From the NCBI GenBank assembly GCA_014526335.1, contig JACTAT010000037.1, positions 5,791,047 to 5,855,046 on the forward strand: a stretch of 64,000 nt of DNA, in the 5' to 3' direction. Shown here piece by piece: positions 42,425 through 56,115 of the stretch. Position 1 is the first letter of the stretch; the number at the start of each line of letters is the position of its first letter. The stretch comes from Chrysaora quinquecirrha (taxonomy: Eukaryota > Cnidaria > Scyphozoa > Semaeostomeae > Pelagiidae). The notes under the pieces were generated by a model that was given only the letters and a program-made list of their open reading frames with translations, was not told where the DNA came from and did no database searches. The translations under genes and the position numbers were made by a program.

Positions 42425-42939
42425 CTAATTCGAATGGGAGTGCCCCACCTAAGCTATAGGTACAATACCAGGGCGGTGGGCAGTGGTATTAATGTTATTA
42501 GTCTAATAGCAGTTTTTCCAAGGCAAAGTAAAACAATTATTTGACAATTAGTTTGATTTTTCTTCAAAGGTGAGTGAAACCTTTTCATCTGATGGCCTCC
42601 TTTTGCTTTTCAAAATAGAGCACAACGTCATACATATGATATTGCTTTTCGACAGGCGCTAATTGCTGACTAATCCTTAATGATAGCAACTCTTTGTTTC
42701 TTTCAAAACTTCCTTTGACCCTTCATGTTATTAGTTTCTTGGTTCTAATAACCGGAATCGCAAATGCTTTGTAGTAGTGAAGTAGAATTCTTTTTCTTCT
42801 AGTGCTTAAAATAGCCATTTCTGATAGCCACATTATCAGTTTTCGAGTTCTAATAACGTGGACAGTGACCTGTAGTGTAGTGGAATTTTGTTGCGTTCTC
42901 TTTTCACAAAATTTTATCTTGTGTTCACTCTTTGTCAGA

Positions 42940-45495
42940 ATGAATCAGGTTTCACGAACTGAAGTTGGTGGTCCTCATTTACTAGGCGTTCAGAGTGTAT
43001 TTTCTCTGATTTCGAGACAGGGCAAACTTACTCATGAGCAATGTCTTGAACTGAAAAAAAGTGGAAGACCTTGCCCCAAAGTTACAATAAAGAACCAATC
43101 AAGTAAAACCGTTTATGATACTTTTCCGTGGATTTGTGGAGATGAGGAGAAGAATACATTTTTTTGTTGGCCATGTTTGATCATGGGAGATTTGTCGAAG
43201 GTAAGAAAGTGTCTATTTTTTATAATTTGTTAAAAGGGAGAGACTCTAACTCTTACGTTATTAGAAACGCTATTCTAATAACCGGCCGTGAAGGTGGCTG
43301 CGTTGATATGGCTGCCACATATTTGAATCGTACAATAAAACACCCACAACAAGTCGCTGTTCGAAAGACGCCGTTATCAAAAAGGCCTCTCTGATAATGA
43401 GCCCTTCTGGTGGCTAGACATTAGAGCCGAAACATTCTGTCTGAGGCAACGCAAAACTGACAAGCCACTGCTCAAAAGACCCTCCTTTTTGAGAACATGT
43501 TATGAATTAATTACTGAAATTAATTTATTACTGAAATTATGAAACTAGTTAATATATGATGAAGATAATGGATCGAAACGTTTAAAAAAGCTATCCATAT
43601 TTTTTAATTTCTTTGTTATGAATTAATATCTATCTCTCTCAGATGAAGAAAGTGTCATTCGTTCAAGAAAATGGTTTTCCATCTTCTGGATCAAATTTGT
43701 GGAACGTCGTAAATCGTCATCAAAGTTCAAAGAACCATATGACAAATCACACTGCTTATAAGCTGCTAGGCAATGTTGATGTTGTGTGTGCTGTTGATGA
43801 GGCAAGACAGAGAGAAGACGCGAGACGCAATCATGATGCCTCAAAATATTCAATGATTATGAAGCATCATATAGATGTTGCAGTCTTTTTGTCAGCACAA
43901 GGGCTTGCATTTCAAGGCCACGAAGAATCTAAGTATTCATCAAACAGAGGGAATTTCCTGGAACTTTTTTAATTAAATTCCAACTACAGCAAAGACTTGC
44001 GATCTTTTTGGATCATGCCCATGTCACATACACTTCACATGGACCTCAAAACGAGCTCATAGAAAGTATTTATGAAGAAGTTCGGCAGGAGAAACAGAGA
44101 AGGGTGGAGCAGTCAAGATTTCTTTCTGTAATGATGGATGATACAAGTGACACAAGCAATGTTGAACAATCAGCTGTCTCTGTGCGTCTTATTCACAATG
44201 GTGAAGTTGAAGAACATTTACTGGGTCTCATAGATGCCTCAGATGATACAACTGCTGCGAACCTCACAGCTATTCTTTTAAAAACTCTGGAGGCGTACAA
44301 AGTGAAACCAGAAACAAGTGGCGAGAGGCTAATAGGACAGTCCTATGATGGTGCCCCAGCGATGAGCGGAGAACTCAATGGTGTCCAGAAGCAAATGCAA
44401 AGCCATTATCCTTTAGCCTATTATAGCCACTGTGTTGCACATAGAATATCTCTTTGTGCTTCGCCAACGGCGTTAGCTATTCCAAAGGTTGCGAACTTTT
44501 TTAACATCATCTACAAGCTGGTATCATTTTTCAGAAGCAGCCCTAAGCCCACAAGAAATCTTGGCCAGAACTTGCCTAAGCCTGGGGACACCCGTTAGCT
44601 ATCATGTGATACAGCTGTAACAGCAATCAACACCAACTATGAGGCGATTGGTACTCTTTTATACGAAATATCAAATGCCGCCAATGAGAAGCCAGAAACA
44701 AAAGCAACAGCCAGAGGTCTTGGTATCCAGATTCAGCAGGTTGAGTTTGTATATTTCTTGAAACTGTACAGAAAAATCTTTTGCGCCCCAATTATCACAG
44801 TTATGCAGAGACCTACTGTCGATACCATGCAACTCAGATAGATGCTAGATAATTTTCAACGAATCTTATCGGACTTTGATTATAATCAAGTATGGCAAGA
44901 TACACTGAGTAAAGACGCTGACTTTCCGATCGTACGCGCTCCGGCTTTCCGATGGAGAAGCCTTGAACAAGGAATAGACGGCTCGCAGGAAAGCTGGATG
45001 ACTTCCTTGGAAGCAGTGGCAATTACTGTTACCAAAAAGTTTTGGGAACAGTTTAGCTGGAGATTTGAAAATCTCGAAAATTTCAATTGGACTTGATCCA
45101 TCCAGCAAAGTTAGGAAAAAGGAGGAAAGCCACTTCTGCTCAGCAGAGGGCATTGATTGAAGATGTAAAAAAGTTGTACCCCTTTGCAGTGCCAGATTTA
45201 ATCGCCATAGACTCAATGTTCAATGTTCTCATTCTTCAACAATCTCAATGTTCTCTACAATAACGAAGAGATAAAGCTGTTGATAAGAAAACTGGTACGG
45301 GATCGAGACGCCTTGGTGGAAAAGAAGAAAGAGAAGCGACGAAGGTTAGCTAGGACTCCTGATGAAGTGGTCGAAGGAGACAATTGTGCAGAGGAATCTT
45401 TGAGTGTGGAAGAGAGGGATGAGTTTGAGATTGACACTGCAGATGATAGTCCGGGTGCTGACAGCCAAAATTGGGGTGACTACTTGCAATTTTAG
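42940..45495 (+). pseudogene. hAT transposase, N-terminal and central part, copy 2
   Basis: As copy 1, but without the deletion at 15548, so the frame 44008-44598 (196 codons) runs from HAHVTYTSHGPQNELIES through VMMDDTSDTSN, SYDGAPAMSGELNG and HCVAHRISLC to GDTR and the shared TAG. Further shared stops follow. The acidic last frame is 45223-45495. Confidence 0.8.
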
Positions 45496-48400
45496 CGGGA
45501 CTTTTAATTTTTGCACAAATGTGTTCAGTTTCATATCCTAAACACGATTTTACCTGTTGGCCATCCTGAATTTTCTTGTGAGACGCGTCCAACCCATTTT
45601 TCTCCAGCAAAACTCATGCAGTGTTCCAACAAGAAACCGCCATTTTCAACAACAATTTGAAAGGAACTAATTGAAGCGACTCTTGCTATCAGGGTGTGCG
45701 TTAGCTTTAAAGATGCTTTTTATGTACAAATCAAAACGAAATTACTAAGACAAAAGGCAAAAATTGTACCCCATTCTTTGAACAAATCAACTGGATAATT
45801 ATCAGAAACGTAGTTTCATATGTTTGTTAATTACTCTTTGTTCTTGTTTTCTGTGCTATGAATTGATAATGTTGGTCAATACCCCCCGATGAAATTATGC
45901 TTATGAAGTGCAATAAAACCCAATTCCGTGGAATCGTGGACTGAGAAACAAGTATGGAACCCCGATGTTTCGTAATATGGGTCTTAAAACCTCAAATTAT
46001 TTCGTATATAGAGGAAATGAACCCTCCTTGTGATGTTTTTATAACTAGATTATGAAGTACATGAACATTCTGTCTCTTTTGGCAGGTAATGTCACAGACG
46101 TAACAATTGTCAAGGCACAAAATATTTGCTTGTGCAAAGGCAACTACATACATGAGACTATTCTACATTCTAAACTAATTAGGAAGTTATTCTGCTTTAC
46201 CATTTTGACCCTTTTGAGGCGAACACTAAGACCATATTTCAAACTGTTATAGCCGATGAAGGGTAGAACTTTCGATTTTGATAACTCGAACTTTTTGCTA
46301 TTTTGCTTTCAGCGTGGGACACAGTGGCAATTTAAAAGTGAAAGCTAATCCTTACCCACGCCGTTTAAATAGCCCTTGAAGGAAACTCCGTTTTAAAGAT
46401 CAAAAGACTCTAAAGCTAGAATAATGGGGATCTCATGCTATCTTGCAGCAAGTGCCGCACCTGCCGCTACAGCAAGCTTGAGGGTAGGAGGAACCAACTC
46501 AAAAGTGTTTTTTCTGCCGCATGCGAATCGCAAAGAGCTGATCATCTCCATCATCGTCATCAAAGAAGCCTCTGTTTTAAGAGGTATTAGAACAGACATG
46601 ATCCTATGTTCAGAAATCTGCAGCTGCGGTAGCACTGGGGGTGGCACTCTTTTGCAGCATGAATCAAGTGAATTGATGTAGTGGGTAGTGTTGATATAGG
46701 GTAGACTAACAACATGTTAAATCTTAACACTCATTCCATGGGGAATTCAGCCTTCGAAGAATCATCCGTTTCAAAAGGTTTTGGTACGGACATTAGCCCA
46801 AAACTATAGGGCGGATGACACTCTTTTTACTTCGTAGCACCGCCACCGCATAAACATAAAAGAGAAGTACGGCAACTTTGGGATATTGTCCAGACATAAC
46901 TATGCTGCTGATCATTGCTTACAGTAAAAATATATCGACTCATCGCACTTCAGACTTTGCTTTTTTTTCTTTCAAGTGGCCTCGAAGTTGCCTTAAAAGT
47001 TGCCTCCAACAAGGCATAGATTATGCAAGAGAGCGAGAAATTGTAAACTACAAGAATACACAAATACGTACATAATGCACAGACATTTGCAAATTGGAGC
47101 CTGGGAAACTTGCGCTGCATGAAAGAGGCGAGCGTCACACACTTCAAGAGGTAACAAGAGACAAAGAACAGACACAACGCTGAAAGCGCTGGCTTCGAAA
47201 CATGACATTATATTCACGCTTTCATGAAGTCCGAGAAATTATTTTCAGAAAGAACAAATAGAGACTAGTTTTCAGATGACAAAAACTAAATACTTCTAGG
47301 TTTTCGACATAGTGTTTGGCTATGAGCATATGTTTGGCATTCCTGCCATAGATGAACTCAAGGGTGTATGCTTCATTTTGGCGAATTGACCTTTTCTGTT
47401 GCATTTTCTTCTTTTGCTCTTCCGTGATAGCGTTAGGGTAATTGCTGTTTATAATATTCCTTTGCCTTTTTGATTGGTAGATTAGCACTAGGCACAATGC
47501 TTAACACGACAGGCAGATTGACAGTAAAAGGCGAAACTAAGCAATAGGACCCCATTCTTCCTCTCGGTGCGACAAAATCTCGTGATTATTTGTCACATCT
47601 TAATTAAAGAATTCGAATGATTTGTACCTATACGTTTTCTTCTCAATTAATGACACCTTTGCATTTGGACTTCAGCCGTCGGATCATAGAGGAGTGGGAG
47701 TGTGTCTTAGCATTATAACAGCACATCTTGTTACGGCCATTTGACAGTGTGCCACGCACGTATGGCAATAAAAAACGAACACTTGTTTTGTGTCCCTTTA
47801 TTTAAAACTTGAGACCACATAGGTATTGTGTAGAATTCTGCACAGACTCTAGCTATAGTTTAACCTTGTTTTAGGGCAAATCATCTGCCTGCATCTAGTG
47901 GTCAGTTCGTTTCATTACGGAAGTCAGAAACAGCCTCCAGTGCATCCCCTTTTCACTCGCTTATGCATCGTTTGCAACATAGGCGCAGTTGTTTGCTGAC
48001 GAGGGAAACCCAAGTGAAGACGTCCAAATTGCACAAAAAGCAAAAGGGTAATATATGTAGAAGTTGAAGATGCGGATCAAAACCGCTTTGCTTAATGCTG
48101 CAACCTACTGTAACCTAAATGGAGAAGAAATTGAAAGTGCGCAAATGGAGAACAAATTGAAAGACATCACTTAAAGCGCGCTTCTTGGTGCAAAAAGTAA
48201 AGGGCGCGAATCGGGTTAACTTCTAATAAAAATTTTAGGTCCTGACAATCTGAGAGTGCGAAAATTAGAGATGCGAAATTTGATGGAATAAGGTATTTTT
48301 TACAAAAATGTATTTCGAAATTGTTCTTTTAGAACAGAACCATTTGACCCTATGATATCCACTGTGCTTTATACCATGACTCACTTTTGATTCATTTGGA

Positions 48401-48620
48401 ACTGCTTGTAAATAATATGAGCATCTAAAAGGATACAGTCGGTTTCATACACTCGACAATAATATTATTTGCATAAATTACTTGCCCGCTTCACGTTTTC
48501 CGTACATTTTGGCGTCCAGTTTCATTTACTTCTCCTGCGGACTCCCCGTCGAAACTCTGAAAACTGTGAAATGTTCCCCTGGATTTGCGTCTCGATTGGT
48601 GCTTTGGCTCAGTGATTTCT
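45420..48620. other. Inverted arm and middle of hAT copy 2
   Basis: Left inverted arm at about 45416-45655; middle without recognised gene to about 48620; right arm about 48625-48875. Same as copy 1 except for scattered substitutions and small indels (near 45900 and 47965). Confidence 0.55.
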
Positions 48621-48752
48621 ATTGAAATCGTTTAAGAAAATGGCGCTTTCGAAGCAAAACAGGCCTACTTCAGTCGAAACATAAAATCGCGCTGGGGGCG
48701 CCTCACAAGAAAATTCAACATGGCCAACAGGTAGATTCGTATTTCTAGTACG

Positions 48753-49148
48753 ATGATGAACACATTTATCCAAATTTTAAAAGTCCCGCCGAAATTGCAA
48801 GTAGGTCATGCCGTATTTCACCCGGACTATGACATTGATGTGGACATCGTCAAAGAAGGTGCAGCAAGTTTGCAGGATCTACTGTTGGTCATCAAGAATG
48901 CAGAACTGGAAGAAGCTCTTCCTCATGTCGTCACACTCTTACAGCTTGCTGCGACGATTCCACTCACAAGCGTCCACTGTGAACATGTTTTTAGCCGTAT
49001 GAAACGAGTGGTTTCATCTTCTCGCTCTAGAATGAAGCAGGAATGGAAGCAATGACTTGTTTTTCTACAAGTAGAGCACAAAGTTTTGCGCTGGCTTACA
49101 AAACAATCAACATTCCAAGAACATGTTGTAGCGAGGTTTAAGGCATAA
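48753..49148 (+). pseudogene. hATC exon, copy 2
   Basis: Same exon; TGA at 49053 truncates it after 100 codons, and the conserved Arg of CERVFS is His (VHCEHVFSRMKR), a change at a normally invariant motif. Confidence 0.8.
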
Positions 49149-50379
49149 TATCGCAGTCGTTAGGAGAGATTTTCTAAGAAATAAAGTCCCTGGCTTAATG
49201 TATCAATTTCTTTATTCAATAAAATTTCCAAGTCTCTGTTTCTGTTCTTTCTTATTTAATCATAAATCCATTAAATTTTGTGCATATGCAAAGAATAATT
49301 TACGATCAAATGTACCCAATACGGAGGGCAAGTCTACAGCCTACTGCATACAGAAGAGTAAGAGAGAGCACGCCGGCTGTACAAAGCCAGTTTTGAGGTT
49401 AGTGTTGTGCAAGCCAGCCGTACAATTTTAGTTTAGAGCAGATTGTGTTCATCTGTATTGTCAGAAAATTGTATTTCAGGTTCCTCAACTGTACAAAAAA
49501 TATCGTCAGTCCCTTTACGAAGGGCTATAATAAAAAAATCTGAAGAGTTTTGCAGAACTTAAAAAACGTCAAATTTAGGCAAAATAACTCTGGGGATACA
49601 GGTCCCTTTCGCAAAGAATTGGGCGTTTCCGAGGACCTGAAGGGCATGGCCCTAGAATTGTTTAATTTCTTATTACAACCCATTTCAGCTCCGCCCGCCC
49701 CTGTACAATACCTTAATACAATCAGACAGTTACTCTAACATGACATCTCATAGAGAGTACAATATAATATTTCATCATATAAGCGAGTCAAATTTCTAAA
49801 AATGAAACAGCATTTTCTGAAAATTATACATTATCAATTTGGAAAGTATTAAATTCAGATTTTTAAGTTTGAAGCAAATATTAATTCTTTCTTTCAAGTA
49901 ATTTATAACTGACTGACTAGCATATGTTTTCTTCTGGTATACGAAAATACATCTCCTTTTTCATAATATGAAAAAAATCATTTTCACTTGATATTACAAA
50001 GAAGCATTTTATGTTTGCCAATATATACCGGAAAATATATTATTTTCATCAACAATGTTATTACAACTTCTTAACTTCTTTGAGATGTCAAAAACATGTT
50101 CTTTTGTCTCAGGAACATTGGACAATAAATATTAACTTTTGAAATACCCTATTAATTTAAATACACAGCTTTAGGAAGAACCTAATGTAAGATTTGCCAG
50201 CTAACATCATTTTCATGTCTACTAGATAGCCCCTTCAAAGATGACAACCAAACAGAATGCCAAGAAATTTTCGAGAATCTATATCAACATCTAGGCTGTC
50301 GAAAGTTTAACTTTTAAAAACATTAGATACAAATTGCGAGATGAACAACTGGATACCTGAAAAGCAAAAAACTCCTCAG

Positions 50380-51053
50380 CTATCTTATGAATATTACAAA
50401 GTAGCTTCTCATAAAATCTTTGTCATTGACAGCAATATAGCGTGTTTTATTGTTTGAAAGGTAGGTTTCCTGTATGCTGTCAAGTTGGGGTATTTCAGGA
50501 ATGTTCCTGGCCACTATGTTCTCCTCAAGGATGTTTAGGTTGATGTCCTCATCAGCAAAATGCTCGTTTATGTTTTTGGTAAATGTTTTGGCAAGTTTTT
50601 TGACAATTTCCATGCATTTACGTCTTCTTATTTGGTCATTTGCCAAGTGCTATGTTCTTCCTCTGTCGAGGATGAGTATGTGTCACTACTGTCACTGTGA
50701 CTTGAGGAGGATGACTTGCTGGAAGAGGAGGAAGATGCAGAAGAGAAGGATCGTCTTTTTTGTTTCTCCCACTTTTTGCAGGCATTTTAGCCTTTCTTTT
50801 CTTGTAGAAGAGGGTGTCATGTTGCCCTATTTGTTTTTGGGCCTCGTGGGGCCCCTTGACATGCTTGGACTTAACCTTCATTAGTCTGTGCTGGTGTCGT
50901 TTCCTCAGTATTGCTGTGGCTGGAATATTGCAACCTCACTGTTTCCATCGTCATCTTGCTCCTCAGCACAATAATGGTCATTCTTGAACTCATTATTGTT
51001 TGATTCTTCCGCTGTTTTTCGTATTCTGAGCTGCTGCGTTTTCAGAAGCAGCC
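50380..51053 (-). pseudogene. Ser-rich relic of segment D, copy c
   Basis: Same frames as at 21462-22133; the 88-codon end frame differs from copy 1 by one residue (RRRKCM rather than RRPKCM). Confidence 0.35.
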
Positions 51054-51184
51054 ATCTTGTAGAAATGAAAAACACAAGAGGCATATTAAACCACAGGACT
51101 GGGCTCTAGTAGGGCCCAGGTCCTTGTTGATGCCAACGAAATCTTCAGATTTTATAAGAAATGAAATAAAAAACCAATATCAGT

Positions 51185-51580
51185 TTTGATGATCAGAGCA
51201 AGGAAAAGGAACAATTTCACATTTTGTAAAGTAGTGTGTTGTAGGTTTTCAGGTATAAAATCTGTCAAGTCTGCTGTATGTTCCCACAGGGTGAAGTGTT
51301 GTCCAAATATGTTGTTAGTATTGTTCATTTATTGTCTCAATTAGAAGATTATTGGATCGGTCAATGTTTGTCAAGTCCCTACTTCTGTCTAAGTTTGTAT
51401 CAAGAACTATTTTGATTTCATCTCCATAAATTATAAATTCAACATCAGTTTAGTTTCGGATTTTAGAATGATTTTTAGAAAATTTGACCTTTCTTTTTTG
51501 GGTTTTATTACCACCTGTAGGAGCATATACATTTATCAATAATAAGCTGTTATTGTCAAAGATCAAGTCAGTAAAAATAT
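51185..51580 (-). pseudogene. LINE endonuclease fragment, copy c
   Basis: Same endonuclease blocks as copy a, unchanged in order and broken in the same places. Confidence 0.65.
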
Positions 51581-51950
51581 AGTTTACTTATATTACATAA
51601 AATTGTTTCAGCCTTGAGTTGGTCATTCAAGTTTCAAGTTTTTCAAGTTTTCATTGTGTATTCTCAGCTTGTTTACAAAAAAACTGATTTAAAATCATTT
51701 AGTTCGCTCCAATTAATACATTTGAAAATTCATTTTTGGTTTTCTACAAAAAACAGTAGTTGTATCAATATTGGTATGCATTAGCTCCAGCTTGTAGCTA
51801 TTTGTAGAACCAACGGAAAATAAAGAAAGTAAAAAAAAAAATAATAACAATACCTGAATGACACATGGAAATAACCAAGAGACGGCTTTCGAGCCATGTG
51901 CCGTTTTGTATGTGAATTTAATCAATCTTGTTATAGTAACATACACAAAA

Positions 51951-54430
51951 TATGAAGTTGAAGAAGATGAGGGGGATAGTAAAGAATTGTCAGAAAAGGC
52001 TGCTGTGTCGGCTTCTGCTGTCAGAGACCCACCCTTCCAGATTACATCAAGTGAAACTGCAAGCAAAGATGGTCTTGATTTATTGGCAACAGCTTTGCAG
52101 ATGGGCAGTCTAAACGAGAATGCTCTTATCAAAGATTCACCTGTTTATAATACAGGCTCTGCTTCAACTCTTTGGTCTCCAACATCCAGCACTGAGATTG
52201 AAAAAGAGTCTTTATTTGGTACAGACAGCCAAGACTCTGTAGCAGCAAAGTATGGTCTTGGAAAGGAATCCAATGGAAAAGAAAATGTTGCGAAAGTGGA
52301 AAAGAATCCAAGAAAGTGAGTTTGACAGGTCTTCTAATGTCCAAGTCAAGATTGTTAAGAAAATTGCTCAAGAGAACCCTGGTGGTAGATACTGGATCAA
52401 GGCTGATGGATGTGATGTTAGTAAAGGTTTGCGTGAGTCCTTGCAGCATGTTTGGTCAGGTGATAGTGATCTTGGAGATGGTTCTTTGCAAAAGCTGTAT
52501 TCCTCATACATGGACAGGCGAAACTTTGCTCTTAATCTTGGTCTCAGAAATCGAAAAGTTGATCTTGTTCCTGATATTGCAAATATTCTTCTACAACTGC
52601 AAGATGATAAATTGTTTCTTGAAAAGGGTTTTCATGAATCAAAAGAAATCTATAACAGTAGGCTTGATAAGAAGACATCATCAACAGAAAGTTTGTTTGC
52701 CCTTGCTTGGGAGGTTGAAGGTTTTAAACAGTTGCTGAACAAGGTGGATACTTTCCAGACAAAATTTAATGTTATTCTTTCTAGCCTTGCTTTGAGTCAG
52801 GAGGAAAGAGGCAATATTCCATTGCAGCTTACACATCTTCGTGAGGACTTGTGTCTTTACCTGAAAAATTTGTTTTTAAAGCACAGGGATGCAGCTTCAC
52901 ATCTACTGATATTCATGATTGCCGATGAAAGGCGCAACATGAAACCTTACGCAATTCCTGTTAGAGTTCTTTCATTCCATTCATTATCTGATGCAAAGGT
53001 TAGAGAGCTGAAAGATGAGTTTAATAAAAGGCTAGTAGAAGAAGGTCTAAATGTTGTGGGTTTTGTAACAGATGGGAAATGGAATTCCATCAGAACACAA
53101 GGCTCTGAACGTCCAGTCTCTGTTGTTCAGCTAATGGCAAATGCACGCAAAACTGCCAAAAAGACCAACATCAATGAGATAAAGAAATATTTCACTCTTG
53201 CTCCACATACAAAAAAACCTATAAAAGAACATGCAGCTATTCCTATTGAGGATCTTCATTTTCTCAAAGAACTTTGCATTGAAGGAAAAACAGTTAGAGG
53301 CGATTTTCCTTTTCCATAGAGCCAGATTTTTTCCTTTCAATTATGATCCTCATCCTTGGGCAACTGGTGACAAAATGGCTGATTCGACTACCTGCTTTAA
53401 AGCTGTCTTTGCACAATACCTATATGTGAATGAAATAAATAAATATTAAGAGCAAGATGTAGATTTTGTAAATTATGGCTACTTTCCTGAAAGATGCCAA
53501 ACAACACAAAAATTTGTTTATGAAAGAGAGGACCATGGGCATGTTCTCAAGCGGCTTACAAATAGTTTCAGAGAAGGTCATATTAAGAATGTAGAAACAC
53601 CAGCATTTTTAGAAGCACTAGCTGATCCAAACACTGGGCTTACTAAGCAAGCTTTAACAGGTGAGCGCAAACAAAATGTGCACGATTGTGAACATTTTTG
53701 GTCAAAGGGAGTGCTGGAATTTATGGAGAGGAAAGGTTATCAAAATGAGGCGCATCTTGTAAGGTCGATTAGAAATTGGCATCGGGCTGTTGATGGAAGA
53801 GGTTTGAGTGAAGCAGAGAGGTCTAGTTATGTTCGGAATATGCTTGAGTGGTTATTGCAGGATTGGATACCTGGGTATGATGAAACTGTTGGAGTTGATT
53901 TTCGAAATCTTGATGTGTTTCGTAATATATCATCTTCAAGAGTAAATGGTTTGACAAGGGAAGTTGTAGTTGGGTTGCTGGCAAATTTGACAAGCTTGGA
54001 GCTTTGCCGTAGTGAGTATGCAATGGGAAATTTTGCCCCTGAACATCCAAGAAGTGGTACCAGTGATGATGTAGAATGTTTCATCTCAATGCTGCATGAA
54101 ATGCTAGGTGACACATTTGACACAAAGCAGTTTTATGAATCTTTTCCAAAGATAATGAATGAGTTTTTCAAAAAGATAGATTCAAACTCTCAATTTTACT
54201 ACTGGACTGGCAGAAAACACAGATTTACAGATTTCCCCCTTCAGTCATTCAATAAGCCATCATCCAAAGGAAGAGAGCAACTAGACATTACAAGAACTTC
54301 AAAAAGATCTGATCCAGGGGTGTTTTGTGCAAGAAGACCTGCTTTACCAACCCATAATGCAATGACTGTGCGAACAAAATTCCACAAATGTGAGGAAACT
54401 CTACCAATTCCTCCAGATCCGTATCAATAA
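51951..54430 (+). pseudogene. Family Z protein, N-terminally truncated, copy 2
   Basis: The linker frame is open here to 52319 (no deletion at the 23283 equivalent). The main frame runs from 52252 to 53319, where loss of bases near 53294 (CAGTTAGAGGCG against CAGTTGACGAGGCG) shifts it; it resumes to 54430 after the shared TAA. All motif blocks of copy 1 are present (KADGCDV, ADERRN, VTDGKWNS, SGTSDDVECF). No promoter or SANT-like start. Confidence 0.55.
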
Positions 54431-54534
54431 GTACGAATAGTAATGGACAACAGACAAGTTAAAGAGAAGATATCAAGTAAATCAATTACAGAAAAATTTT
54501 TAAATAGTCAATAAATTATAGAATACACTTATTT

Positions 54535-54617
54535 CATTGAAGAAACATTGTTATATAGCCAGAAAACCAAGAGGGCACTTATTTTATTCAAGAAACATTC
54601 TTATATAGCCAAAGAGA
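54535..54617. repeat. Collapsed 51-bp satellite
   Basis: About 1.5 units of the satellite seen at 25620-26838, cut at CCAAAGAGA and joined to segment D sequence. Confidence 0.8.
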
Positions 54618-55220
54618 TTATTGGATCGGTCAATGTTTGTCAAGTCCCTACTTCTGTCTAAGTTTGTATCAAGAACTATTTTGATTTCATCTCCATAAAT
54701 TATAAATTCAACATCAGTTTAGTTTCGGATTTTAGAATGATTTTTAGAAAATTTGACCTTTCTTTTTTGGGTTTTATTACCACCTGTAGGAGCATATACA
54801 TTTATCAATAATAAGCTGTTATTGTCAAAGATCAAGTCAGTAAAAATATAGTTTTCTTATATTACATAAAATTGTTTCAGCCTTGAGTTGGTCATTCAAG
54901 TTTCAAGTTTTTCAAGTTTTCATTGTGTATTCTCAGCTTGTTTACAAAAAACTGATTTAAACTCATTTAGTTCGCTCCAATTAATACATTTGAAAATTCA
55001 TTTTTGGTTTTCTACAAAAAACAGTAGTTGTATCAATATTGGTATGCATTAGCTCCAGCTTGTAGCTATTTGTAGAACCAACGGAAAATAAAGAAAGTAA
55101 AAAAAAAAAAATAATAACAATACCTGAATGACACATGGAAATAACCAAGAGACGGCTTTCGAGCCATGTGCCGTTTTGTATGTGAATTTAATCAATCTTG
55201 TTATAGTAGCATACACAAAA
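54618..55220. repeat. Segment D, partial copy d
   Basis: Equivalent to 22431-23028; includes the 5' half of the LINE endonuclease fragment on the minus strand. It ends at ACACAAAAT, exactly where copies 1 and 2 continue into family Z, but here LINE sequence follows. Confidence 0.85.
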
Positions 55221-55472
55221 TGAATATGAATTTATATAAATACTTTTTATCTCTAAGCTTAAAGAATAAAAATTAACTAAATCAAAATCGCTAATTTAAG
55301 ATTAAGTTTAAAATTAATCAAAAATAAAAATAAAACTAAAAATAAACAAAATAATAAGGTAAGTAAGGGGGGAGTGGAATGCTTTTAGCCTTGTAATATA
55401 ATATTTCTGTCTCATGCCTATACATTATTTAAACAGGTGTTAGTATTTTGAAATCAGGAATTTCTTAAAGGC
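55221..55472 (-). mobile_element. LINE 3' end (downstream part, split by BEL element)
   Basis: On the minus strand the end of a reverse-transcriptase ORF (KKFLISKY then stop) follows the BEL insertion point and is succeeded by an AT-rich 3' UTR ending in ATTCATATTCAT. It pairs with 61763-61985 as one interrupted, 5'-truncated LINE. Confidence 0.7.
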
Positions 55473-56064
55473 TGTAAAGTTAATTTTATGTTGACTTAAA
55501 AAAAAAATTTATGAAGTCAGTCAGCCATTATGGATTAGCCATCTTGGTAACCATAGTAACCATGTTTTTTTTGTATTTTTTGTTTGTGTGCATCTAGGCT
55601 GCCACTTTTTCTTTTTAAACACTCGGTTTTCAGTTCAGTTTTTGCACATCAAGTGAATGGTCATGAACTGATCACTTCACATCATTTCTCAATATGCATC
55701 AACTTCAAGTTCAAGTCAATTCAAGCTGTTCATTTCAAGTTTATGTCTCTATTTGCATTGGCCTACCTGGTAAGCTTTTGTTTGTTTGTTTTTCGTAATT
55801 TCATTTGCTTTGCTCGTCATTTTGCTTCGTTTGCTTTTGCTTGCCTACTTTTGCTTTTGCATCTTTTCATGCACACTTAGGATATGTAGCTTTAATGCTT
55901 TATTTATTTATTTCATAGGCTAGGACTAATTTATGCTGTAAACATTCAAACATTTATTTGTGCTTTTGTGTTTTTTTAGTTTGAACTCTTTCTCTGTAAA
56001 CATTATGATACAAATGAAGTTTACAAGTTACAAACCTGGCAAATTTCTGTCTCTTAACCCTACA
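55473..56064 (+). repeat. 5' LTR of the BEL/Pao element
   Basis: 592 bases, TG...CA ends. Contains repeated TTCAAGT-like words (55700-55740), a GCCTACCTGGTAAGC splice-donor-like site near 55760 and Pyr-rich stretches. Confidence 0.9.
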
Positions 56065-56115
56065 TTCAAACAGAACCAATAAAATAAGTGACTGTTCGTA
56101 ACCAAAACAACGTTC

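Larger units (their letters stand above)
42469..49703 (+). mobile_element. hAT transposon, copy 2, perfect target duplication
   Basis: Left terminus CAGGGCGGTGGG (one G fewer than copy 1), right terminus CCGCCCCTG. Flanking TACAATAC at 42461-42468 and 49704-49711 is an exact 8-bp duplication, which fixes the element ends. Same internal rearrangement as copy 1. Confidence 0.9.
49712..51950. repeat. Segment D, copy c
   Basis: Third copy of 20798-23030, followed directly by family Z copy 2. Contains the Ser-rich relic and LINE fragment listed separately. Confidence 0.85.
34341..54617. repeat. Segmental duplication, copy 2
   Basis: Matches 5455-25698. Joined on the left to segment D copy b through a three-base ACA microhomology. 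Private differences: deletion of about 150 bases in the integrase, deletion of the ATPase P-loop region, and the MITE at 38273-39343 replacing about 720 bases. The satellite is shortened at the right end, where the word AGAGATTATTGG joins a further piece of segment D. Confidence 0.9.
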
